Below the pieces are notes generated by a model. That model saw only the letters and a list, made by a program, of their open reading frames with translations, had not been told where the DNA came from and made no database searches. A program made the translations under genes and the position numbers. From an uncultured Pelagibacteraceae bacterium (GTDB taxonomy: Bacteria > Pseudomonadota > Alphaproteobacteria > Pelagibacterales > Pelagibacteraceae), in the NCBI GenBank assembly GCA_902626725.1, contig CACOGI010000001.1, positions 202,001 to 266,000 on the forward strand: a stretch of DNA of 64,000 nucleotides, written 5' to 3'. Shown here one piece after another: positions 36,672 to 48,152 of the stretch (within the stretch, counting starts at the first letter, position 1; each line of letters opens with the position of its first letter).

Positions 36672-36709
36672 AATAAAGCTCCATATTGGGCCAAATTAAG
36701 TGATTTATT

Positions 36710-36737
36710 TTGCAATCTAAACGAGAGGTTGTATATT
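36710..36737 (+). promoter_or_regulatory. Putative leuA promoter
   Basis: TTGCAA (36710-36715), 16-nt spacer, TATATT (36732-36737). Confidence 0.45.
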
Positions 36738-36758
36738 TAATTTTATAAAATTTAATAT

Positions 36759-38336
36759 ATGCCTGATAAAGAAAAAGTTTTTATTTTTGACACAACTATG
36801 AGAGATGGTGAGCAGTCACCAGGAGCCTCTATGAGTGTTGAAGAAAAAATTCAAATTTCAAGGGTCTTTGATGAAATGGGAATAGATATTATTGAAGCTG
36901 GTTTTCCAATATCTTCTCCAGGTGATTTTGAAGCAGTTAGTGCAATAAGCAAAAGTCTTAAAAACTCTATCCCATGTGGTTTAGCTAGAGCTACAAAAAA
37001 AGATATTGATGCTTGTCATGAGTCGCTTAAATTTGCAAAAAGATTTCGTATACATACTTTTATTTCTACAAGCCCTGTTCATATGAAGCATAAATTAAAT
37101 ATGAATAATGAACAAGTATTAGGCGCAATAAAAGAAAGTGTTACTTATGCAAGAAATTTCACAGATGATGTTGAATGGTCATGTGAGGATGGGACAAGAA
37201 CAGATTTGGACTTTATGTATAAAACAATCGAACTTGCAATTAATTGTGGTGCAAAGACAATAAATATTCCTGATACCGTTGGTTATTCAATTCCAGAAGA
37301 GTTTGCAAAAACTATTAAATTAATAAAAAATAATGTGCCAAATATAGATAAAGCAATTATTTCTGCTCACTGTCACAATGATTTGGGACTTGCTGTAGCC
37401 AATGCTTTATCTGGATTATCAGCAGGCGTGAGACAAATTGAATGTACTATAAATGGCATTGGAGAGCGAGCAGGCAATGCAGCTCTTGAGGAAATTGTAA
37501 TGGCAATTAAAACTCGAGATGATTTATTGCCTTATGAAACTGGTATAAAAACAGAATTAATTAGTAAAGCATCTAAAATAGTTTCCAATGCTACAGGTTT
37601 TCCAGTTCAATTTAATAAAGCAATTGTTGGAAAAAATGCTTTCGCGCACGAGTCAGGAATACACCAAGATGGGATGCTTAAAAATAGAGAAACATATGAA
37701 ATAATGACACCAGAAAGTGTAGGTGTTAAAAAAACTTCTTTAGTTATGGGAAAACATTCTGGGCGACACGCATTTAAAGACAAATTAAATGATTTAGGTT
37801 ATGCTGATGTTACAGATGATGTTGTTCAAGCAGCATTTGGAAAATTTAAAATTTTAGCAGACAAAAAAAAACATATTTATGATGAAGATATAGTTGCATT
37901 AGTAGATGATAGTTTGATAATTGATAACAAAATTAATGCAATTAATTTAAAGTCATTAAAAGTTTTTGCAGGTACAGGAGAACCACAAAGGGCAGACATG
38001 ACCTTAGATGTATTTGGAGATATAAAGAAAACATCACAAACTGGTGATGGACCAGTTGATGCAATTTTTAAATGTATAAAGGATCTTTATCCTCATGATG
38101 TAAAATTGTCTCTATACCAAGTTCATGCAGTAACAGAAGGTACAGATGCTCAAGCAACGGTAAGTGTAAAGATTGAAGAAAATGATAGGACTACAGTCGG
38201 TCAATCAGCAGACACTGATACTTTGGTTGCATCCGCAAATGCCTATTTAAATGCCTTAAACAAAATGCTTATTAAAAGGGAAAAAAAATCACTCTATAAA
38301 AATTTAGAACAAAAAAAAATTAAAGGAGGAGTTTAA
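36759..38336 (+). CDS. leuA: 2-isopropylmalate synthase
   Basis: DTTMRDGEQSPGASM, HCHNDLGLAVANALSG, HESGIHQDGMLKN. Confidence 0.97.
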   Translation: MPDKEKVFIFDTTMRDGEQSPGASMSVEEKIQISRVFDEMGIDIIEAGFPISSPGDFEAVSAISKSLKNSIPCGLARATKKDIDACHESLKFAKRFRIHTFISTSPVHMKHKLNMNNEQVLGAIKESVTYARNFTDDVEWSCEDGTRTDLDFMYKTIELAINCGAKTINIPDTVGYSIPEEFAKTIKLIKNNVPNIDKAIISAHCHNDLGLAVANALSGLSAGVRQIECTINGIGERAGNAALEEIVMAIKTRDDLLPYETGIKTELISKASKIVSNATGFPVQFNKAIVGKNAFAHESGIHQDGMLKNRETYEIMTPESVGVKKTSLVMGKHSGRHAFKDKLNDLGYADVTDDVVQAAFGKFKILADKKKHIYDEDIVALVDDSLIIDNKINAINLKSLKVFAGTGEPQRADMTLDVFGDIKKTSQTGDGPVDAIFKCIKDLYPHDVKLSLYQVHAVTEGTDAQATVSVKIEENDRTTVGQSADTDTLVASANAYLNALNKMLIKREKKSLYKNLEQKKIKGGV

Positions 38337-39371
<1,035 letters not shown>

Positions 39372-39376
39372 GAAAA

Positions 39377-40603
39377 ATGAATGTAAGCAGAGACGATTTC
39401 GTAATTGCAATAAGATCTGCTTTTCTTAAAAAAGGGAATAAACAAAAATTTTCCTTATTGTCTCTAATTATTTTATCAATAGTAGTGTTATTTTTGAGCA
39501 ACCTTGATTCAAAGATTACAAAAATGACAAGGTCGGGTGTAAATGAATTTATTTATAGAGGTTCATTTGTATTATCAGCTCCAGAAAAAATCTTTAAAAA
39601 TTTAAATAGTAAAGTCAAAACTCATTTTGGACTTTATTCAAATACAAAAAAAATAGAGAAAGAACTTAAAGAATTCAAATCAAAAAAAATTTCTCTAGAT
39701 ATCCTTGAGTTTGAAAATCAAAAATTAAGAGAGCAGTTAGATGATTATTTAATATCAACTGAAGTAATATACTCTAAAATTATTATAGATAATAAGAGTC
39801 AATATTTGAGATCGTTCGTAATAAACAAAGGTTCAAGAGATGGTATAAAAACAGGAATGGTCGTTTTAGATCAACAATATTTAGTAGGCAAAGTGATAGA
39901 AGTAAATTTTGGAACATCTAGAGTTTTACTTATGTCTGATATTAATTCAAATATACCAATTACAATTTCACCTGGAAACCTTTTAGCGATAGCGACAGGG
40001 ACAGGCCAAAATCAAGCAAAAGTAAATTTTTTAAAAAAAATTCATTTTGATAAAATAACAAATGACTCATTAGTTTATACATCAGGCACCGGAGGATTAA
40101 TAAAAAGTGGGGTTCCAATCGGAAAAATAGTTAATTTCGACCCGAAAGTTGATGAAGATATAAATATTGAATTTTTTAGTGACTTTTCTCAACTACAATA
40201 TGTTTCTGTAACAGCATTTAATAAAATTTCAGAAATTGAAACCGAGGAGTCTTTGCAAAAAAATAAAATTTTGTTAGATGGACCTGCTTTAAGAAGCAAG
40301 TTTGAACTTTTAATACAAGAAAAAGAAATTAATGATCAAATAACAAACAAAATTAAAATTGAAAATGAAAATTTAAAAAATCAATTATCAAAAATACAAG
40401 TTGATTTAATTAACAAAGAAAAAATTATAGAAACACAAAATCAAAAAATCAATTCTCATAAAATTGACAATGAAGAATTAAATTTTTTAAGATTAAATCT
40501 TGAGTATGGTGAAAAGTGTAGAAAAAAAGCCTTTTTAAAGAAAGGATATAAAACTGGAAGTCCCGAATATAAAAATTGTGTGTTGAAAAAAGGAAGATTA
40601 TAG
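39377..40603 (+). CDS. mreC: Rod-shape determining protein MreC with long C-terminal extension
   Basis: TM + coiled coil + MreC beta domain (FVINKGSRDGIKTGMVVLDQQYLVGKVIEV); between mreB and mreD. Confidence 0.93.
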   Translation: MNVSRDDFVIAIRSAFLKKGNKQKFSLLSLIILSIVVLFLSNLDSKITKMTRSGVNEFIYRGSFVLSAPEKIFKNLNSKVKTHFGLYSNTKKIEKELKEFKSKKISLDILEFENQKLREQLDDYLISTEVIYSKIIIDNKSQYLRSFVINKGSRDGIKTGMVVLDQQYLVGKVIEVNFGTSRVLLMSDINSNIPITISPGNLLAIATGTGQNQAKVNFLKKIHFDKITNDSLVYTSGTGGLIKSGVPIGKIVNFDPKVDEDINIEFFSDFSQLQYVSVTAFNKISEIETEESLQKNKILLDGPALRSKFELLIQEKEINDQITNKIKIENENLKNQLSKIQVDLINKEKIIETQNQKINSHKIDNEELNFLRLNLEYGEKCRKKAFLKKGYKTGSPEYKNCVLKKGRL

Positions 40604-40604
40604 A

Positions 40605-41123
40605 ATGAGTTATTTAAGAGAGAATAGTTTTTTAAAAAAAATTTTTCAATTATTGCCAATAGTAGTTTTATTTATTGCGGTTTTCAACGAGTTTGATGCA
40701 AATTATCTTGGTATTCCATTTTTATCATTTAATTTTGCATTTATCCTAATCTTTTTTTGGACATTAAAAAAAATTGATGATTTTGGATATGGATTAATTT
40801 TCTGTGCTGGAATTATAAACGATGTAGTGACAGGAGCTCCTATAGGTTTAAGCAGTTTTTGTTATATGCTAATTTGTGTGGCAACTTCTTATTTTAGAAG
40901 TATTACATTAAGACCCAACATTACAAAAGATTGGATATTTTTTTTGATAACAATCTCATGTGTAAATTCAATTTATTATATTATTTTATCCTATTTTTTT
41001 GATGTGGATATAGATTATAGGTTTTTATTAACGAATAACTTTGCTACATTTTTGATATTTTTCTTATTTTATTTTATTTTTGATATTTATTATAAAAAAT
41101 TTTTTGGAAAATCTGATGTTTGA
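40605..41123 (+). CDS. mreD: Rod-shape determining protein MreD
   Basis: Hydrophobic 172-aa protein in mreBCD position. Confidence 0.85.
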   Translation: MSYLRENSFLKKIFQLLPIVVLFIAVFNEFDANYLGIPFLSFNFAFILIFFWTLKKIDDFGYGLIFCAGIINDVVTGAPIGLSSFCYMLICVATSYFRSITLRPNITKDWIFFLITISCVNSIYYIILSYFFDVDIDYRFLLTNNFATFLIFFLFYFIFDIYYKKFFGKSDV

Positions 41124-42996
41124 TGTAAGCGATAATGTTCAGAAAATTAATTTAATTAACAGAAGGTTATTTTTAATAACCGCTGCTAAGATTTTAGTTT
41201 TTATAGGCATTACTTCAAGACTGTTTTCTCTTCAAGTAAAGCAGAATAATAAATATTTAACTTTATCAGACAAGAACAGAATTAGAGAATGGAAGTTACA
41301 TCCAGTTAGAGGTGAATTTAAAGATTATTTTGGTAATGTAATAGCTGGAAATAATGAGGTATATCAACTTCACGTAATACCAGAACAGGTAGAAGATTTT
41401 AGATATATTGCTTTAAGACTTAAAAATATTCTAAATCTTTCTGAAAAAGAATTTCAAAAAATTCTTAAAAGAAAAAGAGAAATAAAATCCTGGGAGACTA
41501 TTGTAGTTTCAGATAATTTAAGCTGGGAACAGTTTTCTAAAGTAAATAATTATTTACATGACTTGGTTGGAGTAAAGACAGTTTTGTCAATTTCAAGGAT
41601 TTATCCATTTAAAGAAAATTATACTCATGTTCTTGGTTATGTAAGTCAGGCCAATGAAAAAGACATAATGAATAATGAAAATATAAAAGAAAAATTTGTT
41701 CCTGGAATTAGAGTTGGGAAGACAGGTCTTGAAAAAACGTTTGAAAATACCCTGCTTGGTGAAAATGACATTCAAAGATTTGAGGTAAATGCTTACGGTA
41801 GAAAAATAAGTCAATTAGAATATCAAAGAGGAGAAAAAGGAAAAACATTACGCCTAACAATTGATACTGAGGTACAAAAATTAGCAAATGAACTACTTAA
41901 AGATCAGGCTGGCTCTATATGTGTAATGGATATTTACACAGGACATGTAATAGCAATGCACTCGTCTCCATCATTTGATCCAAATTTGTTTGTATTTGGT
42001 ATTAGTAAAGATGACTGGCAATTAATTCGTAATGACCCTATGAAGCCTTTAGTAAATAAGACTTTACAAGGAAACTATTCCCCAGGATCAACAATAAAAC
42101 CTATTGTTGCATTATCGGCTTTGGAAAATGGAATTATTAATACAAAATTTACAGTTAATTGTAGAGGACATAAGCATCCGTTAGAATTGTATGGACAAAC
42201 TTATCATTGTTGGAAAAAAGAAGGACATGGATTCATGAACTTAAGAAATGCAATGAAACAATCTTGTGATATATATTTTTATGAAATAGCTCGTAAACTT
42301 GGTGTAGATAAATTAAGTGAAACAGCTAAAAAATTTGGCCTTGGTAAAGAAGTTTTTGGAGATTTATTTAGCATAGAAAAAAAAGGTTTAATTCCAAATA
42401 CCCAATGGAAGAAAAATGCATTGGGACAAGGATGGTTATTAGGAGAAACAATTATAACTGGAATTGGTCAAGGTTATATCCAAACAACTCCTATACAATT
42501 ATGTTTAATGACTGCTCATATTGCTAATGGAGGTCATAGGATTTATCCAAAAATCGTTGTTGATGATGAGAATAATGCAGATCCAATCGACAAATTTATA
42601 CCGTTATATTCAGATCCTAAAAACATCAAAATTGTTCAAGATGCAATGTTTGCTTCAACTAATGAGGTTAGAGGAACTTCTTACAAATCTAGAATTGATA
42701 ATAAGAAATACCAATTTGCTGGGAAAACTGGAACGGCACAAGTAAAAAAAATCACAGAAAAAGATCGTGAGTTAGATTTAAAAACTTTTGAAATTCCTTA
42801 TGAGGAAAGGGATCATGCTCTTTATATTGCATATGGCCCTTATAAAAATCCACGATATGCTACGAGTATAATTATTGAACATGGTGGATCAGGAAGTTCA
42901 ACGGCAGCACCAATGGCAAAAAAAATTTTTAAACTTGTTATAGATAGACATAACCTAAGACAGTCTATTAATGAAAAAAAATACTTGGATGTATAA
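41116..42996 (+). CDS. mrdA: Penicillin-binding protein 2 (peptidoglycan transpeptidase)
   Basis: SPGSTIKP, SCDIYFYE, GKTGTAQ motifs; start trimmed to ATG 41116. Confidence 0.96.
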   Translation: MFDVSDNVQKINLINRRLFLITAAKILVFIGITSRLFSLQVKQNNKYLTLSDKNRIREWKLHPVRGEFKDYFGNVIAGNNEVYQLHVIPEQVEDFRYIALRLKNILNLSEKEFQKILKRKREIKSWETIVVSDNLSWEQFSKVNNYLHDLVGVKTVLSISRIYPFKENYTHVLGYVSQANEKDIMNNENIKEKFVPGIRVGKTGLEKTFENTLLGENDIQRFEVNAYGRKISQLEYQRGEKGKTLRLTIDTEVQKLANELLKDQAGSICVMDIYTGHVIAMHSSPSFDPNLFVFGISKDDWQLIRNDPMKPLVNKTLQGNYSPGSTIKPIVALSALENGIINTKFTVNCRGHKHPLELYGQTYHCWKKEGHGFMNLRNAMKQSCDIYFYEIARKLGVDKLSETAKKFGLGKEVFGDLFSIEKKGLIPNTQWKKNALGQGWLLGETIITGIGQGYIQTTPIQLCLMTAHIANGGHRIYPKIVVDDENNADPIDKFIPLYSDPKNIKIVQDAMFASTNEVRGTSYKSRIDNKKYQFAGKTGTAQVKKITEKDRELDLKTFEIPYEERDHALYIAYGPYKNPRYATSIIIEHGGSGSSTAAPMAKKIFKLVIDRHNLRQSINEKKYLDV

Positions 42997-44118
42997 ATGT
43001 TACAAAGTAAATTTTCACATAGCTTAACTCTCTTTCAAAAAATTAAAAATTATGACTTTGTATTATTAATGAGTATATTTATTTTAGGAGTAATAAGTAT
43101 TTTTACAATGTATTCAACGGATGGTGGTGAAATATTGTTTCATACAAAAAGCCATTTTATTAAATTTGTAATTTTTTTTCCTATGATGATTATTCTCTCA
43201 TTTATTAATATTAAATACTGGCATGCAGGAGGTTATCTTTTTTATTTAATTATTTTAGGTTTATTAGTATGGGTATCTCTTTATGGTGTTAAAGCATCAG
43301 GATCAAGAAGATGGATAGATTTATATTTTTTAAATCTTCAGCCTTCTGAACTTATGAAGATTGCAGTTATTCTTTGTCTTGCTAAGTTTTTTCATAGAAT
43401 TAGGACAAGTAACACTAATGCTTTTTCATCAATATTAATATCTTTGACTATAATCATTGTTCCAACAATTTTAGTTATTACTCAACCAGATTTAGGTACA
43501 TCAATTTTAATTTCCTTTTCTGGTTTGATTATTTTATGGTTTTCTGGTCTTAAAATTAAATACTTTGTTTACTCTTTTTTAATTTTTATTACTTCATTAC
43601 CTTTTGTAATTTCTTTTTTAAAACCATATCAAAAATTAAGGATATTAACTTTTTTTGATCCTGAAAAAGATCCGTTGGGTTCTGGTTATCAAATTATTCA
43701 ATCTAAAATTGCAGTTGGTTCTGGAGGACTAACTGGCAAAGGTTTTCTTAAAGGCACACAAAGCTATTTAGATTTTCTTCCAGAAAAACATACTGATTTT
43801 ATATTTACTCTTTTTTCAGAAGAATTTGGATTTATTGGATCAATGGTTTTATTAATCTTATATACAATTATTATATACAGAATTATACATACTGGTTTAA
43901 TTTCGAGAAGTTTTTTTTCAAGACTTTTTTGTTTCGGTTTTTCTTTTGCAATTTTTCTTTATGTCGCGACAAATATGTCAATGGTTCTTGGTCTTCTTCC
44001 TATAGTTGGATCACCACTTCCAGTAATGTCTTATGGTGGCTCATCATTACTCGCAACAATGATTGGTTTCTCAATTGTTTTAAGTGCAAGCATTGATCAC
44101 AATCAAAATATTTCTTAA
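42997..44118 (+). CDS. rodA: Rod shape-determining protein RodA (SEDS glycosyltransferase)
   Basis: SEDS family: QPDLGTS, LPEKHTDFIFTLFSEEFGFIG, MSYGGSS. Confidence 0.96.
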   Translation: MLQSKFSHSLTLFQKIKNYDFVLLMSIFILGVISIFTMYSTDGGEILFHTKSHFIKFVIFFPMMIILSFINIKYWHAGGYLFYLIILGLLVWVSLYGVKASGSRRWIDLYFLNLQPSELMKIAVILCLAKFFHRIRTSNTNAFSSILISLTIIIVPTILVITQPDLGTSILISFSGLIILWFSGLKIKYFVYSFLIFITSLPFVISFLKPYQKLRILTFFDPEKDPLGSGYQIIQSKIAVGSGGLTGKGFLKGTQSYLDFLPEKHTDFIFTLFSEEFGFIGSMVLLILYTIIIYRIIHTGLISRSFFSRLFCFGFSFAIFLYVATNMSMVLGLLPIVGSPLPVMSYGGSSLLATMIGFSIVLSASIDHNQNIS

Positions 44119-44172
44119 AGATTGTATAATTTGTCACTGCATTTTATGCGGTAATGACTATATATTTATTTT

Positions 44173-45414
44173 ATGAATAAATCTTTAAAGATAGGAATAA
44201 TAGGCGCTGGTATTCAAGGAATTTCAAATGCTCTTTTCCTCCAAAAAAAGGGTTTTGAAGTCACAATTTTTGATCGTGAAGAACCAGGAAGTCATGCAGC
44301 TTCTTATGGAAATGCAGGTCATTTTTCTCCTTATGCATCTCTATCATTAAATAGAACAGATATTCTTGCCGATGTCCCAGCGATGTTGCTGAGTTCAACT
44401 GGACCACTAGCCCTCAAATGGAATTATGTGCCTAAAATGATACCTTGGTTTTTAAAATTTATTCTTAACACCTCAAAAAATAAAATGATGCATACGGCAA
44501 AAAACATGCATCAAATTTTAGATTTAGCACTACCTGCTTATGATGAGTTGTTCGATGAGATTGATTTGGAAGGATTAGTTGAAAATAAAGGTATTCTATA
44601 CATCTGGAATGAAAAAGATTTAAAAAGTAGGGAGTTAGAAATTAGAGTGAGAGACGAATTGGGAGTAAAACAACAGCTGGTCAGCAAAAGTGAAATTCAT
44701 GATTTAGAGCCAAATATAAAACCATTTTACCATGGAGGAGTTTATTATCCTTATGCGAGGCATGCTCGAAACCCAAAAAAAATTCTGCTCAAACTTTTTG
44801 AGTTATTTTTAAAAAAAGGGGGAAAATTTAAAAAATTTGATGTTAAAAAAATTGAATTTAAAAACGACTATCCGATTCTAATGACTGAATCGGAAAAATT
44901 TAATTTTGATAAAATTGTTATTGCATGTGGTGCTTTTTCAAAAAAATTGACAGATAATTTAGGAGAAAAAATTCCACTTGATACTGAAAGAGGATATCAT
45001 GTTCATTTTAAGAATTGTGACAATCTTTTAAGTAGACCAGTCATCTTTTCCAATAGAGGATTTGGAATTACACCTATGGAACAGGGATTAAGAGTGGTGG
45101 GAACAGTTGAATTTGGTGGATTAGAGAATCCTCTTTCAAAATCAAGAATTAAAAATTTGATAAATAACGCCAGATACATGCTGGGTAATTTACCAGAGCA
45201 TGAGGACGAGTGGTTAGGCTTTAGACCAACTTTACCTGATTTTTTACCTGTGATGGGTCCTTCTAGAAAATATAAAAATGTATTCTATTGTTTTGGACAC
45301 CATCATTTAGGATGGACATTAGGCCCAATATCTGGAAAGATTGTTTCTGGGATGATAGCTAAAGAAAATACAAATCTAAATTTAGACCCTTATAGCTCAA
45401 AAAGATTTAATTAA
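44173..45414 (+). CDS. FAD-dependent D-amino acid dehydrogenase-like oxidoreductase (DadA family)
   Basis: GIIGAGIQGISNALFLQKKGFEVTIFDRE; C-terminal GFRPTLPDFLPVMGPS and GHHHLGWTLGP. Confidence 0.88.
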   Translation: MNKSLKIGIIGAGIQGISNALFLQKKGFEVTIFDREEPGSHAASYGNAGHFSPYASLSLNRTDILADVPAMLLSSTGPLALKWNYVPKMIPWFLKFILNTSKNKMMHTAKNMHQILDLALPAYDELFDEIDLEGLVENKGILYIWNEKDLKSRELEIRVRDELGVKQQLVSKSEIHDLEPNIKPFYHGGVYYPYARHARNPKKILLKLFELFLKKGGKFKKFDVKKIEFKNDYPILMTESEKFNFDKIVIACGAFSKKLTDNLGEKIPLDTERGYHVHFKNCDNLLSRPVIFSNRGFGITPMEQGLRVVGTVEFGGLENPLSKSRIKNLINNARYMLGNLPEHEDEWLGFRPTLPDFLPVMGPSRKYKNVFYCFGHHHLGWTLGPISGKIVSGMIAKENTNLNLDPYSSKRFN

Positions 45415-45417
45415 TTT

Positions 45418-46311
45418 ATGCAAAACATTAAAGCATATGTGATGCTGGTATGTGCATCATTGTTTTGGGCTGGTAATTTTATGATTGGAAAGTATGCTTT
45501 TTTTTCTGAGATTCCACCTCTGTCTTTAGTATTTTATCGTTGGTCTCTCGTTTGGATAATATTATTACCTTTTACCTTTAAAGAATTAATTAAATACAAA
45601 GAAACAATTTTAAACAATTTACCTTTATTATTTTTTCTGGGATTAACAAGTGTCGGTTTGTTTAATTCATTTACATATTTATCTTTAGTTCATACACAGG
45701 TAATAAACGCATCTCTTTTCAATACAGCTATCCCAGCTATAATAATTTTACTATGTTTTTTATTTAATATTGAAAAAACTAATAAGTTTCAAATTTTGGG
45801 TCTGATTATTTCAGTGTGTGGAATTTTAGCAATTATCACTAAACTTAAATTGAGCATTTTACTTTCTCTTAATTTTAACAAGGGAGATTTAATTATGATA
45901 GGAGGTGTTCTTACTTGGGGAATTTACTCAACTCTTTTAAAGAAAAAACAATTTACTCTTCCACTTCTAACCTTAGTACATGTTATTTGTACGTTAGGGT
46001 TAATTAGTGTTTTCCCCCAATTTTTATATGAGTATTCTAATGAGCAGATAATTAAGTTTGATACTAATTTAGTTTATACATTAATATTTTTGGCTCTTTT
46101 TCCAAGCATAGGATCTTACTATTGCTGGGCAGGAGCTGTATCTATAATTGGCGCAAACAGGGCAGGAATTTCATTATCTCTTATACCTTTGTTTAGTTCA
46201 ATCATGGCTATAGTAATTTATGACGAAGTATTTAAATTTTTTCATTTAATTGGAGCAATTTTAATTATATTAGGACTATTTTTATCAAATAAGGAAATTG
46301 AAAATGCTTAA
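45418..46311 (+). CDS. EamA (DMT) family transporter
   Basis: Duplicated EamA pattern, 10 TM segments, SLFWAGNFMIGKYAF. Confidence 0.88.
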   Translation: MQNIKAYVMLVCASLFWAGNFMIGKYAFFSEIPPLSLVFYRWSLVWIILLPFTFKELIKYKETILNNLPLLFFLGLTSVGLFNSFTYLSLVHTQVINASLFNTAIPAIIILLCFLFNIEKTNKFQILGLIISVCGILAIITKLKLSILLSLNFNKGDLIMIGGVLTWGIYSTLLKKKQFTLPLLTLVHVICTLGLISVFPQFLYEYSNEQIIKFDTNLVYTLIFLALFPSIGSYYCWAGAVSIIGANRAGISLSLIPLFSSIMAIVIYDEVFKFFHLIGAILIILGLFLSNKEIENA

Positions 46312-47254
46312 AGTTGCAATCTTAGATGATTATCAAAATGTTTCACAACAGTTTATAAATATAGAAAAATTGTCTGGAAAATATGAATTTAAAATTTTTA
46401 ACCAACCCTTTGTAGATGAAGCAGAGACTATAGAACAATTGTTAGATTTTGAGGCATTATTAATAATGAGAGAGCGAACACCAATAACAAAAAATTTAAT
46501 TAATAATTTACCCAAACTAAAATATATCATTACAAGCGGGTTAAGAAATAAATCTATTGATTTAGAAATTACAAAAAAAAGAAAAATTGTTGTCTGTGGA
46601 ACTGAAAGCAATATTAATCCAACACCTGAGTTGACCTGGGCTCTTATATTAGGCTTAGCAAGAAATCTTAAGGAGGAAATAGACAATATGTATCAAGGTT
46701 ATTGGCAAACGACCATTGGAATAGAATTAAAAAATAAAATATTGGGTTTAATTGGTTTAGGCCGTGTCGGTTCACAAGTTGCAAAAATTGGAAAAGCTTT
46801 TGGAATGCAAGTCATGGCATGGAGTGAAAATCTTAATTTAAACATTTGTAAAGAATTAGATGTGTTGCCTTGTAGCAAAGAAGATATAATTAAAAATTCT
46901 GATTTTTTATCTATTCACGTTCAAGGCGGAGAAAGGTACAAAAATTGTATTACTTTAAAAGAGATGGATAAAATGAAAAAGACAGCATATTTGATAAATA
47001 CCTCTAGAGGATCAATCGTAAACGAGGAGGACCTCATTATTGCCTTGTCTACAAATGAAATAGCTGGAGCTGGAATTGATGTTTATGAAAAAGAGCCTCT
47101 CCCAGAAAATCATAAATTAAGATTTTTACCCAATGCTTTGTTAACTCCTCATATTGGATTCGTTACAGCAGAAAATTATTGTGTTTATTATACTCAAATG
47201 ATCGAGGCTTTAGAGGCATGTGTTAATGGAAAACCAATACGTGTAATTGAATAA
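46304..47254 (+). CDS. D-2-hydroxyacid dehydrogenase family protein
   Basis: GLIGLGRVGSQVAKIGKAFGMQVMAW, NTSRGSIVNEEDL, GIDVYEKEPLP. Confidence 0.9.
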   Translation: MLKVAILDDYQNVSQQFINIEKLSGKYEFKIFNQPFVDEAETIEQLLDFEALLIMRERTPITKNLINNLPKLKYIITSGLRNKSIDLEITKKRKIVVCGTESNINPTPELTWALILGLARNLKEEIDNMYQGYWQTTIGIELKNKILGLIGLGRVGSQVAKIGKAFGMQVMAWSENLNLNICKELDVLPCSKEDIIKNSDFLSIHVQGGERYKNCITLKEMDKMKKTAYLINTSRGSIVNEEDLIIALSTNEIAGAGIDVYEKEPLPENHKLRFLPNALLTPHIGFVTAENYCVYYTQMIEALEACVNGKPIRVIE

Positions 47255-47255
47255 A

Positions 47256-48149
47256 ATGGATTTACCAGTTGTTAATCATAAGGATTATTTTGCGAAAATT
47301 GGAGATGATCATAAATTTCCCATAAACAAATTTGGAGAATTAGCTAATCATTTGTTAAAAAAAAAAATAGTTAACAAATTTTATAAACCCTATCCATGCT
47401 CAGACGAAACACTTAAAAGAGCTCATTCAGAAAATTATATCAAAAATGTAAAAGACAAAAATTTAGATAAAAATGTAATAAAAAAAATTGGCTTCCCTTT
47501 GATTGATAGCGTTATTCAAAGATCTTTAGTAGCTACTGGCGGAACAGTTTTAGCATCCAAGCTTGCTATAAAATATGGTCTTGCGTGTAATACAGCTGGT
47601 GGAAGTCATCATGCAAATTTTGATGGGGGAGCAGGTTATTGTGTATTTAATGATGTAGCTGTAGCTACACATTATTTGTTAGAAAGAGGACTGGCAGGAC
47701 GAATTTTAATTGTTGATTTAGATGTCCATCAAGGAAATGGTAATTCCGATATATTTAAAAATAATAGAAATGTATTCACTTTTAGCATGCATTCAAAATC
47801 AAATTATCCTGCCAAAAAATCTATAAGTGATCTTGATGTTGAGCTTGATGATAATTTAGAGGATCAACAGTATCTTAAATTACTTAAGTTTTATTTAAAT
47901 CAGCTAAATAATGAAAATTTCGACTATGTTTTTTATATCGCAGGAGTTGATATTCACTTTAACGATCGGTTAGGAAAATTAAAAATTTCCGATGAAGGTA
48001 TTAGAAAAAGAGATGAAATTGTTACTGAAAATTTTTTTTCTAAGGGGATTCCTCTTTGCGGAGTTTTAGGTGGTGGTTACAATAAAGATTTTGATAAACT
48101 TGTTGAATTACACTCTATTTTGCATCAATCATGTGCTAAATTATTATAA
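47256..48149 (+). CDS. Histone deacetylase / acetylpolyamine amidohydrolase superfamily protein
   Basis: AGGSHHANFDGGAGYCVFNDVAVA, DLDVHQGNG metal ligands; start trimmed to ATG 47256. Confidence 0.88.
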   Translation: MDLPVVNHKDYFAKIGDDHKFPINKFGELANHLLKKKIVNKFYKPYPCSDETLKRAHSENYIKNVKDKNLDKNVIKKIGFPLIDSVIQRSLVATGGTVLASKLAIKYGLACNTAGGSHHANFDGGAGYCVFNDVAVATHYLLERGLAGRILIVDLDVHQGNGNSDIFKNNRNVFTFSMHSKSNYPAKKSISDLDVELDDNLEDQQYLKLLKFYLNQLNNENFDYVFYIAGVDIHFNDRLGKLKISDEGIRKRDEIVTENFFSKGIPLCGVLGGGYNKDFDKLVELHSILHQSCAKLL

Positions 48150-48152
48150 TCA

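Noticed and set aside
36713-36731. Possible hairpin CAATCT...AGGTTG upstream of leuA as an attenuator
   Set aside because: Lies mostly inside the spacer of the better-supported -35/-10 promoter pair, so it would not be in the transcript; no leader peptide seen.
46333-46686. 117-aa minus-strand ORF inside the D-2-hydroxyacid dehydrogenase gene
   Set aside because: Antisense to a convincing Rossmann-fold CDS.
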